Shown: positions 8,627 to 17,763, counted from the first letter of the stretch. The stretch is DNA of 64,000 bases from Pontibacter sp. FD36 (GCF_015686655.1 NZ_JADPMP010000006.1:248001-312000), one strand, 5' to 3'. Program-made: numbers and translations. The notes: generated by a model from the sequence alone, not told the origin.

Positions 8627-11473
8627 ATGAACAAGAAGTTTTACACCCTGGCTCTGACCGCCATTCTGTTGGGTACGTCAGTAGAGCAGGTTGTGCTGGC
8701 TCAGAAGCCGGTGACGACAGCTGTAGCAGAACTGGATCAACCTATTCCGCTCAACCCCAATGTGCGTACCGGTAAGCTCGCCAATGGCCTGACTTACTAC
8801 ATTCAGAAAAACGGTACACCTGAGAAGCGCGCCGAGCTGCGACTGGCTGTAAACGCTGGTTCTATTCTGGAAGATGACAGCCAGCAGGGGCTAGCGCACT
8901 TTGCTGAGCACATGGCTTTTAACGGCACCAAAAACTTCAAAAAGAACGAACTGATCAACTACCTGCAGTCTGTTGGGGTAAAGTTTGGCGCCCACCTGAA
9001 TGCCTACACCGGCTTCGACGAGACGGTGTACATCCTGCCTATACCTACAGATAAGGAGGAGATCATCGACAAGAGCTTGCTGATCCTGGAGGACTGGGCT
9101 TTTAATGTGACTTTCGAAGGCGAGGAGATCGACAAAGAGCGTGGCGTGATCGTGGAAGAGAAGCGCTCGCGACAGGAGGCCGGTATGCGTATGGCTTACC
9201 AGTACTTCCCGGTGCTTTTCAAAGACTCCAAGTATGCGCAGCGTCTGCCAATCGGCACTGACGAGGTGCTAAAGACCTTTAAGCACGAGGAGATTCGTCG
9301 TTTCTACAAAGACTGGTACCGCCCCGATCTGATGGCCGTAGTAGTGGTGGGCGACATCGACGTGGATGCGATGGAGCAGAAGATAAAAGCGAGCTTCGGC
9401 AAGTATAAGGCTTCTGCCAATCCAAAAGAGCGTAAAAGCTTTGAGATTCCTAGTCACAAAGAAACACTTGTTGCGATTGTACGCGACAAGGAAGCGACCA
9501 TGCCTGGCATGCAACTGCATTATAAGAAAGACGCTCAGAAGCTGAAAACACTGGGTGATATGCGTAACAAGCTGGCCCGCGACATGTACAACGGCATGCT
9601 GAACCAGCGCCTGAGCGAACTGCAGCAGCAGGCCGATGCGCCGTTCCTGTTTGCCAGCACGTCTTACACGTCACTGCAGGGCCTGAGCGCAAAAGACGCT
9701 TATTCATCTTACTTAACCACAAACGAAACGGGTGTGGTGCGTGGGCTGCGAACAGTGGCTGAGGAAAACGAGCGCGTTAAACGCCATGGCTTTACGGACT
9801 CTGAGCTGAGCCGTTACAAAACCCAGATGCTTGCTTCTTACGAACGGGCCTATAACGAGCGCAGCAAAACGAACTCGGGGGTATACGTGAACCAGTACGT
9901 AGCCAACTTCCTCGATAACATGCCGGCCACAGGTATAGAGTTCCAATACGAGTTCATCAAGAAACATCTGGAAGGCATCACGCTGGCAGAAGTAAACCAG
10001 CTGGCCGCTCAGTGGATCACAGAGGATAACCGTGTGGTTGTGATCACCGCACCTGATAAGGAAACTGTAAAGTTGCCAACAGAGGCAGAGGTATTGGCCA
10101 TCCTGAAAGAAGCCTCTACCGCTGACCTGCAGCCTTACGAAGATAAAATGACAGCAACCGCCCTGATGGAAGAAACACCTAAGGCCGGTACGATCGCCAA
10201 AGAAAGCAAAATAGAGAAACTTGGCGTAACAGAACTAACGCTCTCCAACGGAGTACGTGTTGTGTTGAAGCCAACCGATTTCAAAGACAATGAGATCCTG
10301 ATGTCGGCTTACAGCCACGGTGGTCACTCGCTTTACAGCGATGCCGATTACCACACCGCGACGTTTACTTCCGAGATCGTGTCACGCAGCGGCCTGAAGG
10401 ATATGTCGGCCGTGGATCTGCGCAAGGTAATGGCTGGTAAGAGTGCCAACGTCAATGCTTTCATCTCCGAGTTGCGCGAAGGACTCTCAGGTATGGCGAC
10501 GCCAAAAGACCTGGAGACTATGCTGCAGCTGACGCATCTGAAGTTTACGGCTCCTCGCAAGAGCGAGCAGGACTTCCAGGCGTTCCTGACGCAGTACAAT
10601 GGCATTTTGCCTAACCTGATGGCTAGTCCTCAGAACTATTTCTCTGACCAGGTAGCCCGCATCATGACGCAGGACCACTTGCGCGCTGGCAGTATACCTA
10701 CAGTAGAGCATCTGCAGAAAGTAAACCTGGACAGGGCTTTTGAGATCTACAAAGATCGTTTCAGTGATGCCAGCGACTTTACCTTTGTATTTGTGGGCAA
10801 CTTTGATGTAGAGCAGGTGAAGCCGATGCTGCAGACATACCTGGGAAGCCTGCCATCTACTAACCGCAAAGAGAACTTCAAGGATGTAGGCAAGCGTGCG
10901 CCAAAAGGTGTTGTTACCAAAGATCTGGTGAAAGGCACTGATCAGAAGAGCAATGTGATGATCAGCTTCCGTGACCAGACCAAGTACAGCAAAGAGAAGA
11001 GCTATCATCTGGCTGCGCTGTCTGAGGTAATGAAGATCAGGCTGACAGAGAAGCTTCGTGAGGAAATAGGTGGCGTTTATGGAACCAGCGTATCTGCCAG
11101 CACAAGCCGGATACCTTACCAGAACTACGCCTTCAACATCAGTTTTACCTGTGCTCCCGAAAATGTTGACAAGCTGGTAGCCGCCACTTTCGAAGAGATC
11201 CAGAAGCTGCAGAAGAGCGGTGCGATCGAGGCTGATCTGGCCAAAGTAAAAGAGGCGGACAGACGCAGCATCGAAACCAGCATGCGTGAGAACCGTGCCT
11301 GGCTGAGCTCACTCGAAAGCGCCTACTATTACGGCGAGCAGCCTACTGCCATCAACGATAAGTTGGAACTGGTGGAGAAGCTTAACTCCAAAGATATCAG
11401 CAAGGCCGCTAAAAGCTATCTGAAAATGAATAATTACATTAAAGTAGTGATGAATCCGGAACCTGCACAGTAA
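8627..11473 (+). CDS. Secreted M16 family zinc metallopeptidase (pitrilysin-like)
   Basis: A 948-residue protein with a signal peptide (MNKKFYTLALTAILLG, cleavage near VLAQ) and two tandem M16 halves. The first half carries the inverted zinc motif HFAEH at residues 91-95 and the downstream glutamate region ERGVIVEEKR, so it should be catalytic. The second half (from about residue 520, LTLSNGVRVVLKP) has the same fold cues but no HxxEH, which is normal for M16B two-domain chains. Probably periplasmic, degrading peptides. A strong terminator follows; the gene appears monocistronic. Confidence 0.92.
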   Translation: MNKKFYTLALTAILLGTSVEQVVLAQKPVTTAVAELDQPIPLNPNVRTGKLANGLTYYIQKNGTPEKRAELRLAVNAGSILEDDSQQGLAHFAEHMAFNGTKNFKKNELINYLQSVGVKFGAHLNAYTGFDETVYILPIPTDKEEIIDKSLLILEDWAFNVTFEGEEIDKERGVIVEEKRSRQEAGMRMAYQYFPVLFKDSKYAQRLPIGTDEVLKTFKHEEIRRFYKDWYRPDLMAVVVVGDIDVDAMEQKIKASFGKYKASANPKERKSFEIPSHKETLVAIVRDKEATMPGMQLHYKKDAQKLKTLGDMRNKLARDMYNGMLNQRLSELQQQADAPFLFASTSYTSLQGLSAKDAYSSYLTTNETGVVRGLRTVAEENERVKRHGFTDSELSRYKTQMLASYERAYNERSKTNSGVYVNQYVANFLDNMPATGIEFQYEFIKKHLEGITLAEVNQLAAQWITEDNRVVVITAPDKETVKLPTEAEVLAILKEASTADLQPYEDKMTATALMEETPKAGTIAKESKIEKLGVTELTLSNGVRVVLKPTDFKDNEILMSAYSHGGHSLYSDADYHTATFTSEIVSRSGLKDMSAVDLRKVMAGKSANVNAFISELREGLSGMATPKDLETMLQLTHLKFTAPRKSEQDFQAFLTQYNGILPNLMASPQNYFSDQVARIMTQDHLRAGSIPTVEHLQKVNLDRAFEIYKDRFSDASDFTFVFVGNFDVEQVKPMLQTYLGSLPSTNRKENFKDVGKRAPKGVVTKDLVKGTDQKSNVMISFRDQTKYSKEKSYHLAALSEVMKIRLTEKLREEIGGVYGTSVSASTSRIPYQNYAFNISFTCAPENVDKLVAATFEEIQKLQKSGAIEADLAKVKEADRRSIETSMRENRAWLSSLESAYYYGEQPTAINDKLELVEKLNSKDISKAAKSYLKMNNYIKVVMNPEPAQ

Positions 11474-11497
11474 GCAAGTCCATAATTAAAATTTTAG

Positions 11498-11544
11498 GTG
11501 CTGCATGTAGCATGGTTTCGGCCTGCTGCATGCAGCACTTTTTT
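11498..11544 (+). terminator. Intrinsic terminator after M16 peptidase
   Basis: Fourteen of 15 stem positions pair (gtgctgcatgtagca / tgctgcatgcagcac) and are followed by six T residues. Confidence 0.85.
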
Positions 11545-11547
11545 GTA

Positions 11548-11610
11548 TAATTTTATAACTAATATAATTTATTCATGTAAAATGAATAAATTATATTAGT
11601 TATAAAATTA
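11548..11610. repeat. 29-bp perfect AT-rich inverted repeat
   Basis: Arms 11548-11576 and 11582-11610 are exact reverse complements with a 5-base loop (gtaaa). The arms are almost entirely A/T, unlike the flanking sequence. The repeat begins 4 bases after the T-run of the preceding terminator and ends 9 bases before the ATG at 11620, so it would fold in the leader or promoter region of that gene. It could be a second terminator, a protein-binding palindrome, or a translational control hairpin. Confidence 0.9.
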
Positions 11611-11619
11611 GGAAAGCTT

Positions 11620-11850
11620 ATGAAAAGAGTACTTCCATACCTGGTTCTATTAGTTATGCTGACGGGGACTACAATTAATTACTCCTGTTCATCTTTAAAT
11701 AGAAGCTCTAATGCTATTCTGATGGACGATAGGGGCAGCATGCGTTACATCAAAGGCAAGCCGGACAGAGTGCACAAAAAGTGGAAGGCAAAATCGTCTT
11801 ACAAGCCCAGGAACAACAAGGTAGCGACACGCAGAAATGCTGACTGGTAG
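11620..11850 (+). CDS. Small basic lipoprotein-like exported protein
   Basis: A 76-residue protein with an N-terminal hydrophobic segment (RVLPYLVLLVMLTGTTINYSC) ending in Cys23 and a basic mature part rich in Lys/Arg (KPDRVHKKWKAKSSYKP). The lipobox NYSC is not ideal, so lipidation is likely but not certain. No family is recognised; a general likeness to the basic lipoprotein at 7979 (short, exported, Lys-rich) is visible without real sequence similarity. A 29-bp perfect hairpin sits just upstream. Confidence 0.65.
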   Translation: MKRVLPYLVLLVMLTGTTINYSCSSLNRSSNAILMDDRGSMRYIKGKPDRVHKKWKAKSSYKPRNNKVATRRNADW

Positions 11851-11917
11851 ATCTTTCAGAAGAAGCTATCAGAAGATGTTGCTGATACATTTATATACAG
11901 CTTACGTATAGGCAGCT

Positions 11918-12415
11918 ATGGAAACGGCAAACACGCACTATACACGCACACCCCGCACCGAAAACCTGAAATGGGTTGAGCGGATCACCCACCTGATGGA
12001 CAACCAGTTCCGCTTGCCGGGCACTAACTGGCGATTTGGGCTGGATCCCATTCTTGGGCTTTTTCCTGTGGTGGGCGACCTGGCTTCGTTTAGTGTGTCG
12101 GCTATGCTGATCCTCACCATGGCCCGCTATGGCGCCAGTGGCAAGATGGTTACCCTGATGCTCCTCAACGTGGCATTGGATGCCCTGTTTGGCAGTATAC
12201 CCATCCTTGGGAATATCTTTGACTTTGCCTTCAAAGCAAATGAACGTAATGTGCGCATGCTCCGGGCGCACTACGAAGAGGGCAAGTACCAGGGCAGTGG
12301 CAAAAACATCATCCTAGGTGTCATCATCGGCATTGTCGTGATCTTCATTCTGCTGATATGGGCCATCTGGGAGCTGCTGGCTTTCGTGTACCAGCTGGTG
12401 CAGGGCTGGTTCTAA
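11918..12415 (+). CDS. DUF4112 domain membrane protein
   Basis: A 165-residue protein with the DUF4112 hallmark LDNQF-like start (MDNQFRLPGTNWRFGLDPILGLFPVVGD), two further hydrophobic segments (LMLLNVALDALFGSIPILGNIFD) and a C-terminal transmembrane helix (IILGVIIGIVVIFILLIWAI). The family is widespread in bacteria with unknown function. Its gene converges on uvsE with only 6 bases between the two stop codons. Confidence 0.88.
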   Translation: METANTHYTRTPRTENLKWVERITHLMDNQFRLPGTNWRFGLDPILGLFPVVGDLASFSVSAMLILTMARYGASGKMVTLMLLNVALDALFGSIPILGNIFDFAFKANERNVRMLRAHYEEGKYQGSGKNIILGVIIGIVVIFILLIWAIWELLAFVYQLVQGWF

Positions 12416-12421
12416 GCAGGT

Positions 12422-13315
12422 TTATATTCTGCCCAACGCCTTTGCCACAGCCACTGCCTTGTGAGCACTGGCTTCCTTGTCTTTTATCTCCAGCATGATA
12501 TCCATGTCGATGCCCTCAGTTTCCACCAGGAAGTCGTGGAAAGCCTGTTCGCCGATGCTTTGTACATGCTTGCCTTTGCGCTCTCCAGGCGATTGGGCAC
12601 TGTAGTCTACCATCAGCACACCGTCACGTTCGGGTTGCCAGGTCTGGGCAGCCAGCATCACTGCCTCCCGCATCGGTTCACCGTTGTTCACACACTCGTG
12701 GTGCAGGTTATCGAAAATGATAGGTATACCTGTTAGTTCGTGCAGCACCAGGCAGTCGGTGAGGCTATAGGTGCGGTCGTCGTTCTCTACGCAGAGGCGG
12801 GCCTTTACCGCCTCAGGCAGCATGGTGTGGTATACCTCTGCAAAGCGATTGAGCGCAGACTCCTTGTCACCATAGGCACCGCCACCGTGTATCTGTAACT
12901 TAGCGGTGGTGTCTAGCCCCATCAGGTCGAGGATGCTACCCTGGTATACCAGTTCGGCTATACTGTTTTGCACTGTTTGAGGGGTAGGGGAGTTAAGCAC
13001 CACAAATTGATCAGGGTGCATGGATATACGGAGATTGTGGCGCTTAATGTAATCACCAAGCCGGCGCAGGGTCAGTTTAAAGTGCTCCTGCCAGTTGTAA
13101 GTGTTGACGGGGTGCGATGCAAAAGGCACCAGATCGGACGTGAGCCTGAAAAAGTACAGTCCATGCTCCACATTGAATTCCAGTATGCGGCGCAGACAGC
13201 TCAGGTTTTGCTCCACTGTCTGAATTAAACGTTCTTCAGAGTAAGAGGCTAACCGAAATGTGCGGGAAGAGGAACAGTCCAGGGTCTCGTTAATGCAAGG
13301 ATATCCGATTTTCAT
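12422..13315 (-). CDS. uvsE: UV damage endonuclease UvsE/UvdE
   Basis: A 297-residue TIM-barrel endonuclease that nicks DNA 5-prime of UV photoproducts. Family motifs are visible: GYPCINETL at the N terminus, FRLTSDLVPFASHP near residue 57, ISMHPDQFVVLNSP near residue 97, and metal-ligand strands such as LQIHGGGAYGDK, CVENDDR and DNLHHE. The length is normal for the bacterial enzyme. It is a single minus-strand gene, convergent with the DUF4112 gene. Confidence 0.93.
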   Translation of the reverse strand: MKIGYPCINETLDCSSSRTFRLASYSEERLIQTVEQNLSCLRRILEFNVEHGLYFFRLTSDLVPFASHPVNTYNWQEHFKLTLRRLGDYIKRHNLRISMHPDQFVVLNSPTPQTVQNSIAELVYQGSILDLMGLDTTAKLQIHGGGAYGDKESALNRFAEVYHTMLPEAVKARLCVENDDRTYSLTDCLVLHELTGIPIIFDNLHHECVNNGEPMREAVMLAAQTWQPERDGVLMVDYSAQSPGERKGKHVQSIGEQAFHDFLVETEGIDMDIMLEIKDKEASAHKAVAVAKALGRI

Positions 13316-13395
13316 AAGGTATAGAGGTATGGCTATACCTTAACCTACGCACAAGCAAATGGTTTTGATGAAATCTAATTTCAGGAATAGATACT

Positions 13396-14043
13396 TTACC
13401 GGTCTATTTCGTAGCCGGTGTTGTCCTTAAAGAAGCGGTTGTAGTTCTCCTTTTCCTCTCTGCGGCGCTTCAGTTCCTGGATCAGCAGCAACTGCTGCAG
13501 TTTCTGGTTTTGCTTTCCTTCTTTAGAAAACATATCATACAACAGCGAAATAGGGCTGAGTGGGGTAGGGGCGACAGGAGGAGGTGGAGGACCAGGCTCT
13601 AGTTCAGGACGATAGCCTTTGCGCTTTACATACTCAGGCTCTTCCGTTTTCATGTTGCGCAGCGCCCGCTGTATCATTTCCTCGGATGGCCGGCTGGTGA
13701 TCTCCACTTCGCCGAGCATTACACTGTCAGGCTGCAACACAATGTTGACGCGGAGCTCTGAAACGGGCAGGTTACGGGGCAGGTATAACAGAGGCTTAAA
13801 GCCAACGGCACGGATCAGCAGCGTGTCACTCTGGTCGATATCAATGAGGAACTTGCCCTCTGCGTCAGAAATAACGCCATAGTTCGTGCCATAGCGGATG
13901 ACTCCTGCGCCAGGTATAGGGGTGGTTTTGTCGGGTTCGAGCACGGTACCGCTCACGCGTATATTGCGCTGCGCCAGTGCCGGGAGTGCACTCACAAGCA
14001 ACAGGGCAGAAAGAAGCAGTAGTCGTAGCAGGTATAAGGGCAT
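13396..14043 (-). CDS. Secreted CarboxypepD_reg-like beta-sandwich protein
   Basis: A 215-residue protein with a signal peptide (LLRLLLLSALLLVSALPALAQ), then a carboxypeptidase-regulatory-like domain (IRVSGTVLEPDKTTPIPGAGVIR... GKFLIDI) of the sort found at the N termini of TonB-dependent receptors. After about residue 120 there is a Pro-rich linker (GPPPPPVAPTPLSP) and a charged C-terminal helix (QELKRRREEKENYNRFF). There is no barrel, so it is a stand-alone envelope protein. The function is unknown. Confidence 0.78.
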   Translation of the reverse strand: MPLYLLRLLLLSALLLVSALPALAQRNIRVSGTVLEPDKTTPIPGAGVIRYGTNYGVISDAEGKFLIDIDQSDTLLIRAVGFKPLLYLPRNLPVSELRVNIVLQPDSVMLGEVEITSRPSEEMIQRALRNMKTEEPEYVKRKGYRPELEPGPPPPPVAPTPLSPISLLYDMFSKEGKQNQKLQQLLLIQELKRRREEKENYNRFFKDNTGYEIDR

Positions 14044-14190
14044 GTTTCAGCTGCGGCCACTTTAGCGGTGGCAAGGGATTAATGTCAATACGCCGGAAAA
14101 GGCTAAAAAGTATGCCGCTGCCAAAATATATAACTGCGCCGCGGCATGGTGCTAAATTACAAAATTTAATGGAAAGCGGGCACTAAAAGC

Positions 14191-14223
14191 GAAAGCCCAT
14201 AGCTACGGGCGCTATGGGCTTTC
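14191..14223 (-). terminator. Terminator of Spy-like lipoprotein gene
   Basis: Perfect 13-bp stem (gaaagcccatagc / gctatgggctttc) with a short T-run on the minus strand, 25 bases after the stop codon of the gene ending at 14249. Confidence 0.75.
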
Positions 14224-14248
14224 AATACTATTTATACGGCCAGATAAC

Positions 14249-14944
14249 CTATTGGTTATTATCTGTGCCATTGCCAGCATTTGAGTTGCTTCTAGGCAAG
14301 TTGGTATTGCTGCCTGAGTTATCGAGCTGGTTAGTGCCGTCATTGCTCATACCCCAATAGTTGGCGCGTTTTTCCTGGTATTGGTTATATTGCTCCTGGG
14401 TTAGGATGGATTGTAACTCACGGTCTGTATCCTGCATGATGCGCTCACGCTCCGTATCCAAATCTGTTGTACCAGTTGTACCAGCCGCATTGTTTTGGGC
14501 GTTCGTATTCATATTGGTTCGGGTGTCGGTCATCGTGCCTCCATCCATGTCATAACGGTCCTTGTTAGTAGTAGCTGTGTTGTCTACATCTTCCGCTACC
14601 TGGCCACCCATACGGTTGGTTTCATTGTAGTTGTACTCCAATTCGCTTAGGCGACGCTCACGTTCATACAGTACTTGCTGTACTTGATTTTGGGTTGCCG
14701 TGTCGAGACGCATATCCGTAGCCATCTGGCCGGCTATACGCTCAGAGTTGCTGCGCCACATGGCATCAGAGTTTGACATATCTGTCGTGGTGCCTATGGC
14801 TGTTTCATTGCCTCTGATATGGCTTTGGTTTACGTTTTCATCCTGGTTTGCGTCTGCTGTTTCATAGGTTCTGCCCCTGTCTTCACTACAAGACGCAAAC
14901 ATCATGGCACTCACTACAGCTATCGAATAAAATATCTTTTTCAT
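14249..14944 (-). CDS. Spy/CpxP-like lipoprotein, Asn/Asp/Thr rich
   Basis: A 231-residue lipoprotein (signal MKKIFYSIAVVSAMMFASC, Cys19). The mature protein has two segments with the spacing of LTxxQ/Spy periplasmic chaperones: QMATDMRLDTATQNQVQQVL followed by a helix, and later DRELQSILTQEQYNQYQEKR. Between and after these are long disordered stretches very rich in Asn, Asp and Thr. I infer a membrane-anchored stress or holdase-like protein; the low-complexity parts are unusual for the family. Monocistronic with a terminator. Confidence 0.7.
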   Translation of the reverse strand: MKKIFYSIAVVSAMMFASCSEDRGRTYETADANQDENVNQSHIRGNETAIGTTTDMSNSDAMWRSNSERIAGQMATDMRLDTATQNQVQQVLYERERRLSELEYNYNETNRMGGQVAEDVDNTATTNKDRYDMDGGTMTDTRTNMNTNAQNNAAGTTGTTDLDTERERIMQDTDRELQSILTQEQYNQYQEKRANYWGMSNDGTNQLDNSGSNTNLPRSNSNAGNGTDNNQ

Positions 14945-15253
14945 CTTCTTATACTCTAAATTAAACTTATAAAAGCCTGTTGTATTTGCTTTGAAATAGT
15001 ATAAAACAAATATGGCTTGCTCTAGTGTTTTACGGCGGATGGTTCGATAGGTTTATATGGCGCTTGGTAATAGCTGCTTATGGCTGTCGTTAAAATTTGT
15101 TTGGAGATGTTTTTTGGTGCAGTTGAAGCCTGTTTAAAAAAGATGTTATCTATTAGACGCCATGATCGGTGATTCAATTGAGGGGAAGATGGAAATATGA
15201 TAAAACATGTATTTAGGTGTAGCTTACGTGGAGCTGTATCTACTGATATAAAA
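14945..15253. other. Intergenic region without recognised genes
   Basis: About 300 bases between two minus-strand genes. It must hold the promoter of the Spy-like gene, but I found no full TAnnTTTG/TTTG pair and no reading frame worth calling. Confidence 0.5.
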
Positions 15254-15281
15254 AAAGAGCCGACAGTTAAGCCGGCTCTTT
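15254..15281 (-). terminator. Terminator of metallophosphoesterase gene
   Basis: Stem aaagagccg / cggctcttt followed on the minus strand by a run of seven T, 28 bases beyond the stop codon at 15310. Confidence 0.85.
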
Positions 15282-15309
15282 CTATGTGATTATTGTAGTT
15301 AACTATTGC

Positions 15310-16545
15310 TTAGGCCCTTCTCAGTTCAAAAACTGTAATCTCGGGCAGGAAGCCCACACGTCCCGGGTAGCCGATAAAACCAAGTCCGGTATTCACATAC
15401 AGGTGCTGTCTGCCACGCTTGTACAGACCGGCCCACTGCTCGTATACGTACTGCACCGGACTCCATTTCAAACCAGGTATGTTCACCCCGAACTGCATGC
15501 CATGGGTATGACCCGAGAGAGTCAGGTCTATGTCATTATACTTCTGATTGATCTCACCATCCCAGTGTGAAGGGTCGTGCGAAAGCAGTACTTTGAACGG
15601 ACTGCTCTCTGCACCAGTGTAGGCCTTACTTAGATCACCATATTTCGGAAAGCCCGCCCGGTTGCCCCAGTTCTCCACACCTAGGATCGAGATGTGCTCT
15701 CCGTCTTTTTCGATGCGGCGGTTCTCGTTCAGTAGCACGTCCCAGCCCATGCGGCGCTGGGTGTCTACCAGTGTTTGCAGGTTCTGCGTCTTCGCCTCAC
15801 GGCTCTCCCAACTCACGTAGTCCCCGTAATCGTGGTTGCCGAGAACTGAGAAAACGCCCTGTTTCGCCCGGATCTCCTTCAGTGTGTCTACATGCGGCAT
15901 CAACTCAGTGGCCACATTGTTCACCAGGTCGCCCGTGAAGAATACCAGGTCCGCCTCTTGTTTGTTGATAAGGCGCACAGCCTCTTTCAACGGTTCCGTA
16001 GAAGTAAAGCTGCCTGTGTGCATATCTGAGATCTGCAGCATCTTGAAGCCCTCAAAAGCAGCCGGCAGGTTAGGAAAGCGGAGTGTAATGCGCTTTACAC
16101 GGTAATCATAAGCGCCTTTCACCATGCCGTAAATGAAAGCTGAAAAAGGCACCGCTGCCACGAGCAGGCCCATCTGGTTTAGGAACTTGCTTCGGGAAGG
16201 GTCAAAGGTCGTTTCTCCGCTGTTTACGTTGTTGAACACCATCTTACCCAGGCGAAGCGCATCATCTACGAACAGGAAGAGCACAACCACCAGCTTAGAA
16301 GCAAAGATGATGAAAAGCGTGCTGGCCAGGTATGTTTTAAAGGCATCTGGCGGCGTGCCACGAGTAAACGAAGCCAATGCAAATGTGCCAGCCGTAATGG
16401 CAAACACAACCCAGTGCAAAATATAGATAATGCGCTGCGTACTGGCCGAGAGATTCTGACTGACTGTTTTGATGGCCTGAAAGACATAAAAGTCCACCAG
16501 GAATAGGATGAAAATGACTATTCCTATTGAAAAGAATCGTTGCAT
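15310..16545 (-). CDS. Membrane-anchored metallophosphoesterase (YkuE/YaeI-like)
   Basis: A 411-residue protein. About four hydrophobic segments occupy residues 1-150, then a calcineurin-like phosphoesterase domain with the metal-binding blocks ISDMHTG, FTGDLVNN, GNHDYGDY, LSHDPSHWD and SGHTHGMQ in the correct order. The family includes lipid A/UDP-diacylglucosamine-type hydrolases and general phosphodiesterases of the membrane surface. The substrate cannot be read from sequence. Confidence 0.88.
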   Translation of the reverse strand: MQRFFSIGIVIFILFLVDFYVFQAIKTVSQNLSASTQRIIYILHWVVFAITAGTFALASFTRGTPPDAFKTYLASTLFIIFASKLVVVLFLFVDDALRLGKMVFNNVNSGETTFDPSRSKFLNQMGLLVAAVPFSAFIYGMVKGAYDYRVKRITLRFPNLPAAFEGFKMLQISDMHTGSFTSTEPLKEAVRLINKQEADLVFFTGDLVNNVATELMPHVDTLKEIRAKQGVFSVLGNHDYGDYVSWESREAKTQNLQTLVDTQRRMGWDVLLNENRRIEKDGEHISILGVENWGNRAGFPKYGDLSKAYTGAESSPFKVLLSHDPSHWDGEINQKYNDIDLTLSGHTHGMQFGVNIPGLKWSPVQYVYEQWAGLYKRGRQHLYVNTGLGFIGYPGRVGFLPEITVFELRRA

Positions 16546-16704
16546 GTTGTATGGTAATAGCTGCTTAGGAACAGACCGTGGCAGCTTTTGTTTAAAATTG
16601 GATAATATGATAAAAAAGTAAGCAAACCGCCCACCTACTCTGAACTATTTTCAGGTGAAACAGATTCACTTAGCAATCATTTCTCTAACAAAATCTGTAC
16701 CGCA

Positions 16705-17430
16705 GTGAAAGAAGAAGCTACGTCTGCACTTTTGACATACGATACCGCCACCCTCAACATCAAAACCTGGGCCGAAGAAGACCGTCCGCGCGAGAAGCTC
16801 CTGCTCAAAGGCAAGTCCGCCTTGAGCGACGCTGAGCTGATTGCCATCCTGATTGGATCTGGCACCCCAAAACTGACTGCTGTGGACGTAGCCAAGCTCA
16901 TACTGGCGGCTGTGGGCAACGACCTGAACGAACTGGCCAAACTGACAGTAAAAGATCTGACCAAAATAAAAGGTATAGGCGAAGCGAAGGCCATTTCGAT
17001 TGTGAGCGCGCTGGAACTGGGCCGTCGGCGCAAAGAAACCGCTTCTGCTGCCAAAACCCGCATCACCTGCTCCACCGACATCTACAACTACATCAAACCC
17101 CAACTGCTTGACCTGCCACACGAAGAGTTCTGGGTGATTTTGCTAAACCGCGCCAACGTGGTCATGAAAAAAGAGAGCATCAGCAGCGGGGGAGTAGCGG
17201 GTACCGTGGCCGACCCGAAAATGATCTTCAAGAAAGCCATCGAACAGTTGGCGAGTTCTATCATACTGGTGCACAACCACCCGAGTGGCAATATCAAGCC
17301 AAGCGGCGCCGACATCGCCCTGACCAAAAAGATGAAAGAAGCCGGCCAGTTCCTTGATCTGCCGATCCTGGATCACATCATCTTTACCGACAACGACTAC
17401 TACAGCTTCGCCGATGAGGGAATGCTTTGA
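16705..17430 (+). CDS. radC: RadC family JAMM/MPN protein
   Basis: A 241-residue protein with an N-terminal helix-hairpin-helix region (KGKSALSDAELIAILIGSG ... LTKIKGIGEAKA) and a C-terminal JAMM metalloprotease-like domain with HNHPSG and a following Asp (HxH...D). The molecular role is unsettled; old claims for DNA repair are disputed. Start choice: no ATG is available. The frame starts with GTG at 16705, and TTG at 16732 is an alternative closer to the conserved WAEEDRPREKL block. Confidence 0.9.
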   Translation: MKEEATSALLTYDTATLNIKTWAEEDRPREKLLLKGKSALSDAELIAILIGSGTPKLTAVDVAKLILAAVGNDLNELAKLTVKDLTKIKGIGEAKAISIVSALELGRRRKETASAAKTRITCSTDIYNYIKPQLLDLPHEEFWVILLNRANVVMKKESISSGGVAGTVADPKMIFKKAIEQLASSIILVHNHPSGNIKPSGADIALTKKMKEAGQFLDLPILDHIIFTDNDYYSFADEGML

Positions 17431-17473
17431 GTTAGAAGGTTTAAGAAGTTTGAAAATTAAGAACGGGTAATAA

Positions 17474-17550
17474 TGTCATTTCGAACGCTAGTGAGAAGTA
17501 TGGGTATAAAGCGTCATTACTTCAGACTTCTCCCTTTGGTCGCAATGACA
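17474..17550. repeat. REP/MITE-like imperfect inverted repeat
   Basis: Arms 17474-17499 (tgtcatttcgaacgctag...) and 17526-17550 (...ccctttggtcgcaatgaca) are imperfect reverse complements sharing tgtcatt-cga and gagaagt ends. It sits between the convergent radC and ywbE genes. The TGTCATTTCGAACG...GAGAAGT form is one I recall from dispersed intergenic repeats in Bacteroidota genomes. Only this copy was noticed here. Confidence 0.7.
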
Positions 17551-17557
17551 GAGTTGA

Positions 17558-17758
17558 TTAATCTTCTTCTAAAATCTCTTTGACTCGTCCAACTTCCCCT
17601 GTCTCGAGCCTGACCTTAATGCCATGCGGGTGGTTGGGAGACTTGGTGAGGATGGCCTCTACGTAACCCTCGGTTAAGTCGCCGGTGCGTTGGTCTTCTT
17701 TGAGCACGATGTTCACGTGGGAGCCTATTTTGATGTTGCTGCGTTTGGTGACGTCCAT
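17558..17758 (-). CDS. ywbE: YwbE family protein (DUF2196)
   Basis: A 66-residue protein matching the YwbE family throughout: IKIGSHVNIVLKEDQRTGDLTEGYVEAILTKSP, then HGIKVRLETGEVGRV. It is a small basic beta-barrel-like protein of unknown function. It lies 5 bases downstream of the Plug-like gene and is probably co-transcribed with it. Confidence 0.9.
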   Translation of the reverse strand: MDVTKRSNIKIGSHVNIVLKEDQRTGDLTEGYVEAILTKSPNHPHGIKVRLETGEVGRVKEILEED

Positions 17759-17763
17759 GCTAT

